From an uncultured Actinomyces sp. (GTDB lineage Bacteria > Actinomycetota > Actinomycetes > Actinomycetales > Actinomycetaceae): a DNA stretch of 64,000 nt. Positions 17,382 to 27,441 of this stretch are shown one piece after another. Positions within the stretch are counted from its first letter, which is position 1. The number at the start of each line of letters is the position of its first letter. Location: positions 19,733 through 83,732 of the forward strand of contig CAMPYB010000001.1 in assembly GCA_946998115.1 (NCBI GenBank), read 5' to 3'. The position numbers and the translations under genes are program-made. Below the pieces are notes generated by a model. That model did no database searches. It saw nothing but the letters and a program-made list of their open reading frames with translations, and was not told the origin of the DNA.

Positions 17382-19310
17382 ATGGCAATACCGTTGAGAT
17401 CTAGAACATCTACTCATGGAAGAAATATGGCAGGAGCACGCGCTCTATGGAGAGCTACAGGAATGACAGATGCAGATTTCAACAAACCAATTATTGCTGT
17501 AGCAAACTCATTCACACAATTTGTTCCAGGACACGTACATCTGAAAGAAATTGGACAATTAGTGTGTAAAATTATTGAAAAAAATGGTGCAGTAGCAAAA
17601 GAATTCAACACTATAGCAGTAGACGACGGAATAGCTATGGGACATTCAGGAATGCTCTACTCACTACCAAGTCGCGAAATAATTGCTGACAGTGTTGAAT
17701 ATATGGTAAACGCGCATTGCGCAGATGCACTAGTTTGCATATCAAATTGCGATAAAATAACACCAGGAATGGTGCTTGCAGCAATCCGCCTTAACATTCC
17801 TACTATATTCGTATCAGGCGGACCAATGGAAGCAGGCAAAAATCTGCCTAAAGAAGCAATCATAGGACAAGAAACAACTAAAGGCGACCTCGTAACAGCC
17901 ATGAGCGCATCAGCTTCAAATATTAGTGATAATAAATTAGATTTAGTCGAAAAACTCGCTTGCCCTACATGCGGATCATGTTCTGGAATGTTTACTGCAA
18001 ATTCCATGAATTGTCTTACCGAAGCACTTGGCTTATCTTTACCTGGCAATGGCTCAACACTTGCAACACATGTTTTTAGAAAAGATTTATTCGTAGAAGC
18101 AGGCAAAACTATAGTTGAAATGTGTAATAGATACTATAACCAAGAAGATGACAGCATACTTCCTTTAAGCATCCTAAATCGTGACGCAATGCTAAACGCT
18201 ATGAAACTTGACATGGCAATGGGTGGTTCTACAAATACAGTACTACATATGCTAGCCATGGCTCATGAAGGAAATATAGACTTTCACTTAGATGACATAG
18301 ACATGCTATCGCGAACAACTCCATGTTTAGCTAAAATTTCACCAAATAGTACAATATACCACATGGAAGACGTACATAGAGCAGGTGGTGTACCAGCTCT
18401 ACTAGGTGAATTAGATAGAGCAGGCATGCTAAGTCACAATGTAAGTAGCGTTCACACACCTACATTAGAACGTTGGCTAAAAAACTGGGATATAAGAGGT
18501 GAACATCCTTCAGAAAAAGCATTAATGCGTTTTTCAGCCGCTCCAGGTAATGTTCGTACGACAAAGCCTTTCAGCACATCTAATAGATGGGCAACTCCTG
18601 ACACAGATGATAAAAATGGTTGTATAAGGAGCGTTCAAAATGCTTACACTAAAGATGGCGGATTAGCAGTATTATACGGAAATTTAGCACCAGAAGGAGC
18701 CATAATAAAAACTGCAGGAATCGATCCTTCTCTTTTCCATTTTGAAGGCAAAGCATATGTTACAGAATCACAAGAAGAAGCTGTAGAAGCAATTTTAGGC
18801 AAAAAAATCAAACCTGGAGATTTCCTCGTAATACGATATGAAGGTCCATCAGGCGGACCTGGAATGCAAGAGATGCTATATCCAACATCTTTCATAAAAG
18901 GCACAGGGCTCGGAAAAGTTTGCGCTCTTATAACAGACGGAAGATTTTCAGGCGGTTCAAGCGGAATATCAATCGGACACGTTTCACCAGAAGCAGCAGC
19001 AGGTGGCACGATAGGCCTAATTGAAAATGGAGATAAAATCATATTAGATGTAAACACAAGATCCATACATTTAGATGTTTCAGAAAAAACTTTACGTGAA
19101 CGAAAAAATAAGCAATTAGAAAGAAAAAATCCATGGACACCTTTGTATCGTGATAGAAAAATTTCTAATGCTTTAAAACTTTACTCACTCACAGCAACAA
19201 GCGCATCAACTGGAGCTGGGCGAGATATTTCACAAATAAAAAGAATAGTAGCAAATAACGAAACATCAAATACAATACACACTCATGAAACAGTAAGTAT
19301 AAATGTTTGA
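17382..19310 (+). CDS. ilvD: Dihydroxy-acid dehydratase
   Basis: Third common step of valine and isoleucine synthesis: dehydrates 2,3-dihydroxy acids to 2-keto acids using an iron-sulfur cluster. The 642-residue protein has the IlvD start LRSRTSTHGRNMAGARAL, cluster cysteines in SNCDKITPGM and CPTCGSCSGMFTANSMNCL, and the C-terminal GRFSGGSSG-x-SIGHVSPEA motif. It is a little longer than the usual 560-620. I take the ATG at 17382, eight bases after AAGTGA; a GTG at 17370 is in frame and possible. It is the only plus-strand ilv gene and faces ilvE. Confidence 0.96.
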   Translation: MAIPLRSRTSTHGRNMAGARALWRATGMTDADFNKPIIAVANSFTQFVPGHVHLKEIGQLVCKIIEKNGAVAKEFNTIAVDDGIAMGHSGMLYSLPSREIIADSVEYMVNAHCADALVCISNCDKITPGMVLAAIRLNIPTIFVSGGPMEAGKNLPKEAIIGQETTKGDLVTAMSASASNISDNKLDLVEKLACPTCGSCSGMFTANSMNCLTEALGLSLPGNGSTLATHVFRKDLFVEAGKTIVEMCNRYYNQEDDSILPLSILNRDAMLNAMKLDMAMGGSTNTVLHMLAMAHEGNIDFHLDDIDMLSRTTPCLAKISPNSTIYHMEDVHRAGGVPALLGELDRAGMLSHNVSSVHTPTLERWLKNWDIRGEHPSEKALMRFSAAPGNVRTTKPFSTSNRWATPDTDDKNGCIRSVQNAYTKDGGLAVLYGNLAPEGAIIKTAGIDPSLFHFEGKAYVTESQEEAVEAILGKKIKPGDFLVIRYEGPSGGPGMQEMLYPTSFIKGTGLGKVCALITDGRFSGGSSGISIGHVSPEAAAGGTIGLIENGDKIILDVNTRSIHLDVSEKTLRERKNKQLERKNPWTPLYRDRKISNALKLYSLTATSASTGAGRDISQIKRIVANNETSNTIHTHETVSINV

Positions 19311-19436
19311 GTATATAACAAAATAATCAAAATACCGACATTTTAGAAAGATAAAAGTAAACAATAAAATGCAATCTGAAAAAGTATTTTATAAAAAATC
19401 TATGTAAATCACATATACAATTATTGCACATAATTT

Positions 19437-19476
19437 TAGGAGCGAAACATGCTAAAACAAGCACAATTCGCTCCTA
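19437..19476. terminator. Hairpin between convergent ilvD and ilvE
   Basis: TAGGAGCGAA / TTCGCTCCTA, a perfect 10-base stem with a further GCT/AGC-type pairing in the loop. No clear T-run follows on either strand, so termination is inferred from position. Confidence 0.6.
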
Positions 19477-19563
19477 TCAAACACGAAACCTGAAAAATTG
19501 TTACGTATCAATAAGTTGCATATAAATTGACACAATATACTTAATTATGAATATTTCAAATAA

Positions 19564-20712
19564 TTAATCGCTCAACTTATACATCCAACCAAATTTATCT
19601 TCCAAAACTCCTTTTTGAATACCAGTCAAAGTATTATATAAATGTTTAGTTACATCACCACTAGGAATACGCACATCAAAATCTTCCGATGCTAATCGTC
19701 CTATAGGTGCTATAACAGCAGCAGTTCCACAAGCGAACATTTCAGCAACTTTATTTGATCTAATATCGTCAACCAATTCATCAATATCTATATGCTTCTG
19801 CTTTACTGTAACACCTTCAACTTCAAGTAAAGTTATAATTGATGAACGAGTGCTTCCTTCCAAAATAGTACCAGTAAGCGCAGGTGTTGCAATAGAACCA
19901 TCACTATATACAACAAAGATATTCATACCGCCTAGCTCTTCTAAATAACGGTTAGAAACAGAATCCAAGAAACAAACTTGATTAAAACCTTTAGAAGTAG
20001 CATTTTCTTGAGGAAGCATTGCCGCAGCATAGTTACCAGCAGTTTTAGCAAAACCAGTTCCACCAGGACCTGCCCTATGGAAAGTCTTATCAACCCAAAT
20101 TTCCAAATCTTTTACATTGGCACCAAAATACGGCCCCACAGGTGAAGCTATACACAAATATTGCACACTATTCGATGCTCTTACACCTAAGAATGGCTCA
20201 TCAGCATACATAAAAGGACGCAAATAAAGAGCGCTCCCTTCCTTCTTAGGCACCCAAGCCTTATCAACATTTACCAGTCCGACAATAGAAGCAATAAAAT
20301 CTTGCACATCAAAAGTAGGCATGCACATTCTTTCAGCAGACATGTTAAATCTAACAGCATTATATTTAGGGCGGAAAGTCCAAATCGAATTATCACTATA
20401 ACGATAAGCTTTTAAGCCTTCAAATACTTCCTGTCCATAATGCAAAATAGCAGCTGCTGGAGATAAAGTAATGTTTTCATATGCACGAATTTTTTTGTCA
20501 TGCCAACCTTCATCTTTGCTCCACGTAGCACTTGCCATATGATCAGTAAAACTTTTACCAAATTTCATTTCATCCAAAATGCGTTGTCTCGTTTGGCAAC
20601 TACAAATGTTTTTTGACAATTCAACTTTAAAACGAGGTAAAAGAATATCTTTACTTTCAACAACACCTTGAGAATTTTCTTCTAATAAATCTTTATTGCT
20701 ATTACAACACAT
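19564..20712 (-). CDS. ilvE: Branched-chain amino acid aminotransferase
   Basis: Fold-type IV PLP transaminase, 382 residues, doing the last step of leucine, isoleucine and valine synthesis with glutamate as donor. Signatures: YGQEVFEGLKAYR, RFNMSAERMCMP, the PLP Lys region GGTGFAKTAGNYAAA, FLDSVSNRYLEELGGMNIF and the GTAAVIAPIG phosphate-binding part. The actinobacterial long form has about 360-380 residues, so this is normal. GAGG lies seven bases before the ATG. It is read leftwards directly after ilvC, but a hairpin between them suggests partial or complete uncoupling. Confidence 0.96.
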   Translation of the reverse strand: MCCNSNKDLLEENSQGVVESKDILLPRFKVELSKNICSCQTRQRILDEMKFGKSFTDHMASATWSKDEGWHDKKIRAYENITLSPAAAILHYGQEVFEGLKAYRYSDNSIWTFRPKYNAVRFNMSAERMCMPTFDVQDFIASIVGLVNVDKAWVPKKEGSALYLRPFMYADEPFLGVRASNSVQYLCIASPVGPYFGANVKDLEIWVDKTFHRAGPGGTGFAKTAGNYAAAMLPQENATSKGFNQVCFLDSVSNRYLEELGGMNIFVVYSDGSIATPALTGTILEGSTRSSIITLLEVEGVTVKQKHIDIDELVDDIRSNKVAEMFACGTAAVIAPIGRLASEDFDVRIPSGDVTKHLYNTLTGIQKGVLEDKFGWMYKLSD

Positions 20713-20758
20713 ATGTAAACCTCAAATCGTAAATATTTATTCACTATTAGTATAATAG

Positions 20759-20788
20759 TATTGCCCAAGCTCTTACACTTGGGCAATA
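20759..20788 (-). terminator. Terminator after ilvC
   Basis: Perfect 11-base inverted repeat TATTGCCCAAG / CTTGGGCAATA with an 8-base loop, three bases after the ilvC stop codon. The T-tail on the minus strand is weak (ACTATTATACT). Confidence 0.7.
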
Positions 20789-20790
20789 TT

Positions 20791-21822
20791 TTAGCGATTA
20801 GCTTTACCATCTACATAATCTGCATCTTTTTTATCATCGCTCCAACTAAATAGAGCACGAATCTCCTGTCCTACTTTTTCAATAGGATGATTTTGCTGAG
20901 CCTCACGTAATTTTTTAAATTCAACTGCTCCATGCTTTTGATCATCCATGAACTTTTTAGCAAAGCTACCATTTTGAATATCTGCCAAAACTTTCTTCAT
21001 ATTTTCTTTAACATCAGGAGTTATTACGCGTCCACCTGAAACATAGTCACCATATTCAGCAGTATCAGAACATGACCAACGCTGTTTAGTAATACCGCCT
21101 TCATGTATCAAATCTACAATCAACTTCATTTCATGCAAAACTTCAAAATAAGCTATTTCCTTTTGATACCCAGCTTCAACCAATGTTTCAAAACCATACT
21201 GTATAAGTTTAGATATACCACCGCACAATACAGTCTGTTCACCGAACAAATCTGTTTCAGTTTCTTCAGTAAAAGTAGTCTTTATAGCGCCAGCACGCAA
21301 AGCGCCGAGAGCCTTAGCATAAGCCAAAGTTATATCCCAAGCATTACCTGAAGCGTCCTGTTCTACTGCTACAATTACTGGCACTCCGCGTCCCTGTTCA
21401 TAAGTCCTGCGCACAAGATGTCCAGGTCCTTTAGGAGCAACCATACAAATATCATGAGAAGAATCAGGCTTTATATAACCAAAGCGAATATTAAAACCAT
21501 GTGCAAAGAATATTGCTGCGTTTTCTTTTAGATTAGGTTCAATCTTTTCAGTATACAAAACGCTTTGAATCTGATCAGGAGCCAAAATCATAACAATATC
21601 AGATACTGCAGTAGCTTTTTCTATAGTAGCAACTTCCAAACCAGCTTTCTGCGCTTTTTCCCAAGATTTACTACCTTCGCGAAGACCAACAATAACATCC
21701 ATACCACTGTCACGAATATTCAAAGCATGTGCATGTCCTTGAGAACCATAACCGATGATGGCAATTTTTTTACCTTGTAATACTGCTAGATCAGCATCTT
21801 TTTCATAAAACATTTCTGCCAT
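20791..21822 (-). CDS. ilvC: Ketol-acid reductoisomerase
   Basis: Isomerises and reduces acetolactate or acetohydroxybutyrate with NAD(P)H, second common step of valine/isoleucine synthesis. The 343-residue class I enzyme starts at MAEMFYEKDADL, with AAGGAG seven bases upstream; the frame runs open 31 residues further but has no site there. Visible parts are the Rossmann motif GYGSQGHAHA, APKGPGHLVRR, and the metal-binding helices with DLFGEQ and SDTAEYGDY. It follows ilvN by 19 bases and is the last gene of the ilvB-ilvN-ilvC unit. Confidence 0.97.
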   Translation of the reverse strand: MAEMFYEKDADLAVLQGKKIAIIGYGSQGHAHALNIRDSGMDVIVGLREGSKSWEKAQKAGLEVATIEKATAVSDIVMILAPDQIQSVLYTEKIEPNLKENAAIFFAHGFNIRFGYIKPDSSHDICMVAPKGPGHLVRRTYEQGRGVPVIVAVEQDASGNAWDITLAYAKALGALRAGAIKTTFTEETETDLFGEQTVLCGGISKLIQYGFETLVEAGYQKEIAYFEVLHEMKLIVDLIHEGGITKQRWSCSDTAEYGDYVSGGRVITPDVKENMKKVLADIQNGSFAKKFMDDQKHGAVEFKKLREAQQNHPIEKVGQEIRALFSWSDDKKDADYVDGKANR

Positions 21823-21841
21823 TTTTAACTCCTTATTTTTA

Positions 21842-22369
21842 TTAATTACATTCTTCAAAACACGTATCTTCTTTATATTCATCAGTAATAGATTCATATC
21901 CTCTAGACATGGCAACTACACCAGATTGCACAATTTCACGTATGCCATATGGCTCTAAAGCAACTAATAATGCTTCCAATTTACTCATAGTTCCTACAGA
22001 TTCTATGACAACAGATTTAGGACACACATCCACTACATGCGAACGAAATAATTCAACTATCTGCAAAACATTTGCTCTATTTGTATCATCAGCTTTAACT
22101 TTGATCATCAGTAGTTGCCTTTTTACTGATTTCCCCTGTTCAAGTTTTACTATTTTTAACACGTTGATCAATTTATTAAGTTGCTTATAGATTTGATCCA
22201 ATGGTAACTTTTCAGCGTCAACAACTAGTGTTATACGTGAAATTTTAGGATTTTCAGTTTCACCTACAGCTAAAGAGTGTATGTTAAAACTACGCCTTGC
22301 AAAAAGCGCACACACGCGTGTCAACACACCCGGTTTATTTTCAACTAAAACGCTCAAAGTGTTTCTCAT
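21842..22369 (-). CDS. ilvN: Acetolactate synthase small (regulatory) subunit
   Basis: Regulatory partner of IlvB; its ACT domain senses valine and gives feedback inhibition. The 175-residue protein begins MRNTLSVLVENKPGVLTRV, a typical ACT start with the ligand loop, and a second domain after about residue 80. The start overlaps the ilvB stop by ATGA and has AGAGGA seven bases upstream, the usual translational coupling; a longer frame from 22387 is less likely. Confidence 0.95.
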   Translation of the reverse strand: MRNTLSVLVENKPGVLTRVCALFARRSFNIHSLAVGETENPKISRITLVVDAEKLPLDQIYKQLNKLINVLKIVKLEQGKSVKRQLLMIKVKADDTNRANVLQIVELFRSHVVDVCPKSVVIESVGTMSKLEALLVALEPYGIREIVQSGVVAMSRGYESITDEYKEDTCFEECN

Positions 22370-24141
22370 AACATTTCCTCTTCCCAAACAGGGCTTACAT
22401 TCATATTGTATTTTATGTCATCATTTGAGGCCCCAGCTGAAACCATAGGCCACACTAATGCATCAGGTGAAACTCTGAAATCTATAACTACAGGTCTATC
22501 ATTAATATTTAAAGCTTTTTGTATTACGCTATCTATATCTTCTTCTTTTTCACACCTAAGACCTACACAATCATAAGCTTGAGTAAGTTTTACAAAATCT
22601 GGAATTTGAGCAGTACCTGTGCCTGTAAAAAGATTTGTATTAGAAAAACGCTTATTATAAAACAATTTTTGCCACTGTCGGACCATCCCAAGTGATGAAT
22701 TATTTATAAGTGCAACTTTTATAGCAATACCGTTTAATGCACAAGTAGCAAGTTCTTGATTAGTCATTTGAAAACAACCATCACCATCAATTATCCAAAC
22801 TGTTTTTTCAGGACACGCTACTTTCGCTCCCATACCTGCAGGCACCCCATATCCCATAGTTCCAAGCCCACAAGATGATATCCAAGATCTAGGTTTTACA
22901 TGCTCAATAAATTGTGCACTCCACATTTGATGCTGACCTACACCTGAAACATATATAGTATCATCAGGTGACAATTTTCCAATGCGTTCAATAACTTGTT
23001 GTGGACAAAGTAGGCCATCAGTTGGCATGTCATATTTCATCGGATATTTTTTACGCAAATTTGTCAAAAATTTATGCCAATCTGATATGTCTTTTTTACC
23101 ATGAACTTTCACATACTTTTTATATTCAACAGTTAGCGCAGGCAAAACATCCTTCAAATCTCCCACTATTTCAATATCTGCTTTTCTATTTTTCGATATT
23201 TCAGCAGGATCTATATCAACATGTAAAACTTTAGCATTTTGAGCAAAATGTTTAAGACTACCTGTTACACGATCATCAAAACGAGCACCTAAAGTTATAA
23301 GTAAATCACATTTTTGCATTCCGCCTACTGCTGCTATAGTGCCATGCATTCCAGGCATTCCTAAACTATTTTTATGCGTGTCAGGAAGAACCCCTCTAGC
23401 TGTAAGAGTCGTAGAAAAAGGAATATCAGTAACATCAGCAAATTCAGCTAATTCATCAAAAGCACCAGACTTTACGCAACCACCACCTATATAAAAAACA
23501 GGTCTGGAAGCCTTAGCTATTTCCGCAACTGCATTTTTCAATTTAGATTGTTCAACTTTTTGAGGTACGCTATACCCTGGTAGATCAATTTCTGGTGGCC
23601 AAGTAAAATTCATCATACCAACTTGTGCTGTTTTAGTTACATCAACCAAGACAGGTCCAGGTCTACCAGTAGAAGCAATGTGATATGCTTCAGCTATAGT
23701 TTTTGGCACATCTTCAGGTTTTGTAACTAAAAAAGAATGTTTCGCTATAGGCATAGTAACGCCCACTATATCAACTTCTTGGAAAGCGTCAGTACCTATA
23801 AAATCAGCAGAAACTTGCCCTGTTATACATAGCAAAGGCACAGAATCCATCGCCGCATCAGCTATAGCTGTCACAATATTAGTAGCACCAGGCCCTGAAG
23901 TTACTATGCAACACCCAACTTTTCCACTTGCGATTGCATAACCTTGAGCGGCATGTCCAGCACCCTGTTCATGTCTTACTAAAATATGATTCAGTTTAGC
24001 ATCATAAATAGGATCATAGGCAGGTAAAATAGCTCCACCTGGTAGACCAAAAATATCAGTGACACCTAGACATTCCAAAGATTTTATTATAGCCGCAGCG
24101 CCTGTCATATTTTCAGATTCACCAAGTTTGCAAGTATCCAT
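22366..24141 (-). CDS. ilvB: Acetolactate synthase large (catalytic) subunit
   Basis: ThDP enzyme that condenses pyruvate with pyruvate or 2-ketobutyrate, first common step of branched-chain amino acid synthesis. The 591-residue chain shows the ThDP Glu in VRHEQGAGHAAQGYA, the FAD-binding middle domain (LGARFDDRVTG), and the ThDP/Mg motif from GDGCFQMTNQEL to NNSSLGMVRQWQ. The start has AGGATGA five bases upstream. It leads the ilvB-ilvN-ilvC operon; the upstream gap is AT-rich and no BCAA-codon leader peptide or T-box was recognised. Confidence 0.97.
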   Translation of the reverse strand: MDTCKLGESENMTGAAAIIKSLECLGVTDIFGLPGGAILPAYDPIYDAKLNHILVRHEQGAGHAAQGYAIASGKVGCCIVTSGPGATNIVTAIADAAMDSVPLLCITGQVSADFIGTDAFQEVDIVGVTMPIAKHSFLVTKPEDVPKTIAEAYHIASTGRPGPVLVDVTKTAQVGMMNFTWPPEIDLPGYSVPQKVEQSKLKNAVAEIAKASRPVFYIGGGCVKSGAFDELAEFADVTDIPFSTTLTARGVLPDTHKNSLGMPGMHGTIAAVGGMQKCDLLITLGARFDDRVTGSLKHFAQNAKVLHVDIDPAEISKNRKADIEIVGDLKDVLPALTVEYKKYVKVHGKKDISDWHKFLTNLRKKYPMKYDMPTDGLLCPQQVIERIGKLSPDDTIYVSGVGQHQMWSAQFIEHVKPRSWISSCGLGTMGYGVPAGMGAKVACPEKTVWIIDGDGCFQMTNQELATCALNGIAIKVALINNSSLGMVRQWQKLFYNKRFSNTNLFTGTGTAQIPDFVKLTQAYDCVGLRCEKEEDIDSVIQKALNINDRPVVIDFRVSPDALVWPMVSAGASNDDIKYNMNVSPVWEEEML

Positions 24142-24479
24142 TTTTCATCCTGCCATCCAAATAATAATATTGTAATAAAACAAACAATGTAATAATCATG
24201 AAAGATATTGTATAAATACTATCACTAAAAAAGTAAAAAATGTATAAAAAAATAGCCTAATAAAATAAAATAATTACTTAAAAAAAGTATTGTTGGTAAA
24301 TAAATAGTAATATAAAAAAATAATAAAATTAAAATCTTATCGTAATATAATATATTTTCAATAAATTATAAAATAAATATTAAAAATAGACACATACTAC
24401 ATATAGTCAAAATATAAAATAGGCTTCCGATAATCACACCGAAAGCCTATTAGTTATTTATAAACAAAATGATTTATAA
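24142..24479. other. Intergenic gap upstream of ilvB
   Basis: Extremely AT-rich DNA with A-runs on the plus strand. Contains the malic-enzyme terminator at its right end. A TTGACT lies on the minus strand near 24410, but no clear -10 box, attenuator peptide or riboswitch is seen. Confidence 0.6.
24418..24452 (-). terminator. Terminator of the malic enzyme gene
   Basis: Minus strand AATAGGCTT-CGG / CCG-AAGCCTATT stem followed by TTATATTTT, 28 bases after the stop codon. Confidence 0.8.
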
Positions 24480-25865
24480 TCAATTTTCACGCATTAAATC
24501 TTGAACAGCTTTAGTAACTTTCTTTGCAACATCTTTATTAACCGCATCAGGAATTATATACAAAGGAGTAAGCTCATTATCTTCAATAACACTAGCTATA
24601 GCTACAGCTGCAACACGTAACAGCTCATCAGTAATCTTATTGCATTTAGTATCAAGTAATCCTCTAAATAATCCTGGGAAAGCCAAAACATTGTTAATCT
24701 GATTAGGATAATCACTTCTACCTGTTGCAACGACACTAGCATGCTTCATAGCAATATACGGATTAATTTCCGGAATAGGATTAGCCAAAGCAAAAACAAT
24801 TGCATCATCCGCCATAGAAGCAATATCGTTCTCATCTAAAATATTTCCAGAAGAAACACCAATGAACACATCAGCATCTTTCAAACCAGACTTTAAATCA
24901 CCCACAACTAACCTAGGGTTAGTATTATTTGCAATCCAAGCACGGCTTGATTCAGTTTCATCAGTAACATTTTTACGGCAAAGAGCGCCATTTCTTCCAT
25001 ATCCAACAATGTCTGTTGCGCCTTGAGCAAGCAAAAGTTTAATTATTGCATTTCCAGCAGCTCCCACACCTGAAACAACAATACGCACATCTTTAATTGA
25101 TTTTTTAACAATCTTCAAAGCATTAATCAAAGCTGCCAACACAACAACAGCCGTACCATGCTGATCATCATGAAAAATCGGAATATCTAATTCTTCGCGC
25201 AAACGAGCTTCAATCTCAAAACATCTAGGTGCAGAAATATCTTCCAAATTAATTCCACCAAAACCTGGAGCAATAGCTTTAACAGCAGAAATAATTTCTT
25301 CAGTATCCTGTGTATCAAGCACTATTGGCCAAGCATTCACATCAGCAAATTGTTTAAACAACATAGCTTTACCTTCCATCACTGGAAGAGCAGCCTTCGG
25401 ACCAATATTTCCAAGACCCAAAACTGCGCTACCATCAGAGACAACAGCAACAGTATTAGATTTTATAGTCAAAGATAAAGCCTTTTCAGGATCATCAACA
25501 ATAGCATTACACACTCGCGCAACACCTGGAGTATAGACTCTAGCAAGATCCTGACGCGTACTAACTGGACTAGAATTGACTTCAATCTTACCGCCCACAT
25601 GCATTTGAAAAGTAACATCTTCAACTTCAAGTATCTGAAGATTATCTTGTTTTTCCAACACGCGAACAACTTCTTTTATATGATCATCGCTTCGCGTATC
25701 ACAAGCTAATTTCACAATCAATCTATCTTTTTCAACATGCGTATTCATATCTGTTACTAAAGCATCAACATTTTGAATTTTCTGCAAAATATCAAAGACG
25801 CCATCTTTAGTTTCAGGAACAGCAAAAGTAATCGACACACTAAACGCAGGTCCGATATCAGACAT
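24480..25865 (-). CDS. NAD(P)-dependent malic enzyme with N-terminal ACT domain
   Basis: Oxidatively decarboxylates malate to pyruvate, linking C4 acids to the pyruvate used by the ilv pathway. The 461-residue protein has an ACT-like domain at residues 5-80, then the malic-enzyme core: YTPGVARVC, SDGSAVLGLGNIGPKAALPVMEGK, PIFHDDQHGTA and the nucleotide-binding VSGVGAAGNAI. The ACT domain suggests allosteric control by an amino acid or related ligand. The start MSDIGP has AAGGAG five bases upstream. It is a single gene with its own terminator. Confidence 0.93.
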   Translation of the reverse strand: MSDIGPAFSVSITFAVPETKDGVFDILQKIQNVDALVTDMNTHVEKDRLIVKLACDTRSDDHIKEVVRVLEKQDNLQILEVEDVTFQMHVGGKIEVNSSPVSTRQDLARVYTPGVARVCNAIVDDPEKALSLTIKSNTVAVVSDGSAVLGLGNIGPKAALPVMEGKAMLFKQFADVNAWPIVLDTQDTEEIISAVKAIAPGFGGINLEDISAPRCFEIEARLREELDIPIFHDDQHGTAVVVLAALINALKIVKKSIKDVRIVVSGVGAAGNAIIKLLLAQGATDIVGYGRNGALCRKNVTDETESSRAWIANNTNPRLVVGDLKSGLKDADVFIGVSSGNILDENDIASMADDAIVFALANPIPEINPYIAMKHASVVATGRSDYPNQINNVLAFPGLFRGLLDTKCNKITDELLRVAAVAIASVIEDNELTPLYIIPDAVNKDVAKKVTKAVQDLMREN

Positions 25866-25911
25866 ACAGACTCCTTCGTCTAACAAATAAAATTCACTAA
25901 TTAAACATTAA

Positions 25912-25941
25912 ATTGGTTTGTGGCACCAGCCACAAACCAAT
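25912..25941 (-). terminator. Terminator of the gatCAB operon
   Basis: Perfect 13-base stem ATTGGTTTGTGGC / GCCACAAACCAAT with ACCA loop, four bases after the gatB stop codon; the tail on the minus strand is TTAATGTTT. Confidence 0.85.
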
Positions 25942-25944
25942 ATA

Positions 25945-27441
25945 TTATAAACCAATCTTCTCTAAAATAATCTCTCGTACACGACTTGCATCAGCTTGAC
26001 CTCTGGTAGCTTTCATTATAGGTCCCATCAAAGCACCAATAGCTTGCATCTTTCCAGCTTTCAAACTATCTATAACATCAGGATTAGATTGCAAAGCATC
26101 ATCAACAGCTTTTTCTAGAGCACTATCATCGCATACAACAGCAAGATGTTTATCCTCTACGATTTGATCAGGCTCTCCCTCACCTTCAATAACATAATGC
26201 AAAACTTTGCGTGCTATTTTGTCATTAATCTTTTTACTGTCAACAAGCGACTGCAATTTGCATATTTGTTCAGGAGTAACATTGACTTGTTCAAGAGAAA
26301 TCTCTTTATCTTTAGCTATACGAGAAATTTCACCCATCCACCATTTTCTAGCAGCATGAGGATGCGTACCAGATTTGACAGTTGCTTCTATTAAATCCAA
26401 TGCATCTGCATTTATAATATCACGCATTTCTACATCAGTTATTTCCCATTGAGAAATCAAGCGCTTACGACGCACTGCAGGCATTTCAGGCATACTTGAA
26501 GCAATTTCTTCAATCCAACGTTTAGATGGACAAACAGGAACAAGATCTGGTTCAGGGAAATACCTGTAATCATCCGCATCACTTTTAATACGACCAGCAG
26601 AAGTTGTATTCGTGTCCTCATGCCAGTGCCTAGTTTGCTGAATAATACTACCGCCATCTAACAATACAGTAGCTTGACGACGCATTTCATAATTTACAGC
26701 TTTTTCTATAGCTCTAAAAGAGTTCACGTTCTTTGTCTCAGTACGTATACCAAAAGCGTCTTCAGGCGATTTTCTAAGTGAAACATTTATATCAGCACGC
26801 ACATTTCCTCTTTCCATACGAGCTTCAGAAACTTGTAAAGCTCTGAATATGTCGCGCAAAGATTGAACATATGCTGCTGCTATTTCAGGAGCTCTATCAC
26901 CACAACCTTCTATTGGTTTTGTAACAATTTCTACAAGAGGCACACCAGCACGATTATAGTCAACTAGTGAGTGATTAGCTCCTTGAATACGTCCGTCAGC
27001 TCCACCTATATGAGTGTTCTTACCAGCATCTTCTTCCATATGTGCACGTTCAATATTGACTCTAAAGATTGTTCCATCTTTAAGCTCAACATCTAAATAC
27101 CCATCGTAAGCGATTGGTTCGTCATACTGTGAAGTTTGAAAATTCTTAGGAACATCTGGATAAAAATAATTTTTACGCGCAAAGCGACAAGATGATGCTA
27201 TAGAACAATTCAATGCTAAACCGATTTTTATCGCATATTCCACTGCTTTTTTGTTAACAACTGGCAAGCAACCAGGCAATCCAAGAGAAACTGGAGTGAC
27301 CATGGTATTAGGTTCTGCGCCGAATACGTTAGGAGCAGAATCAAACATTTTTGTTTTAGTACCTAATTCGACGTGAACTTCTATACCTAAAACCGGATCA
27401 AATTCTTTAGTTGCTTTCTCATAAGACACAAGTTGCGACAT
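25945..27441 (-). CDS. gatB: Asp-tRNA(Asn)/Glu-tRNA(Gln) amidotransferase subunit B
   Basis: Binds the mischarged tRNA and the phosphorylated intermediate in GatCAB, which converts Glu-tRNA(Gln) or Asp-tRNA(Asn). The 498-residue protein shows GIEVHVELGTKTKMF, LPGCLPVVN, RKNYFYPDVPKNFQTSQ and the C-terminal Yqey-like helical tail (residues 345-498). The start is the ATG that overlaps the gatA stop codon (TAATG), with GGAGGG six bases upstream. Confidence 0.97.
   Translation of the reverse strand: MSQLVSYEKATKEFDPVLGIEVHVELGTKTKMFDSAPNVFGAEPNTMVTPVSLGLPGCLPVVNKKAVEYAIKIGLALNCSIASSCRFARKNYFYPDVPKNFQTSQYDEPIAYDGYLDVELKDGTIFRVNIERAHMEEDAGKNTHIGGADGRIQGANHSLVDYNRAGVPLVEIVTKPIEGCGDRAPEIAAAYVQSLRDIFRALQVSEARMERGNVRADINVSLRKSPEDAFGIRTETKNVNSFRAIEKAVNYEMRRQATVLLDGGSIIQQTRHWHEDTNTTSAGRIKSDADDYRYFPEPDLVPVCPSKRWIEEIASSMPEMPAVRRKRLISQWEITDVEMRDIINADALDLIEATVKSGTHPHAARKWWMGEISRIAKDKEISLEQVNVTPEQICKLQSLVDSKKINDKIARKVLHYVIEGEGEPDQIVEDKHLAVVCDDSALEKAVDDALQSNPDVIDSLKAGKMQAIGALMGPIMKATRGQADASRVREIILEKIGL

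Noticed and set aside
24142..24420. Leader peptide or T-box attenuator before ilvB
   Set aside because: No short frame rich in Leu, Ile or Val codons and no T-box sequence could be found on the minus strand.
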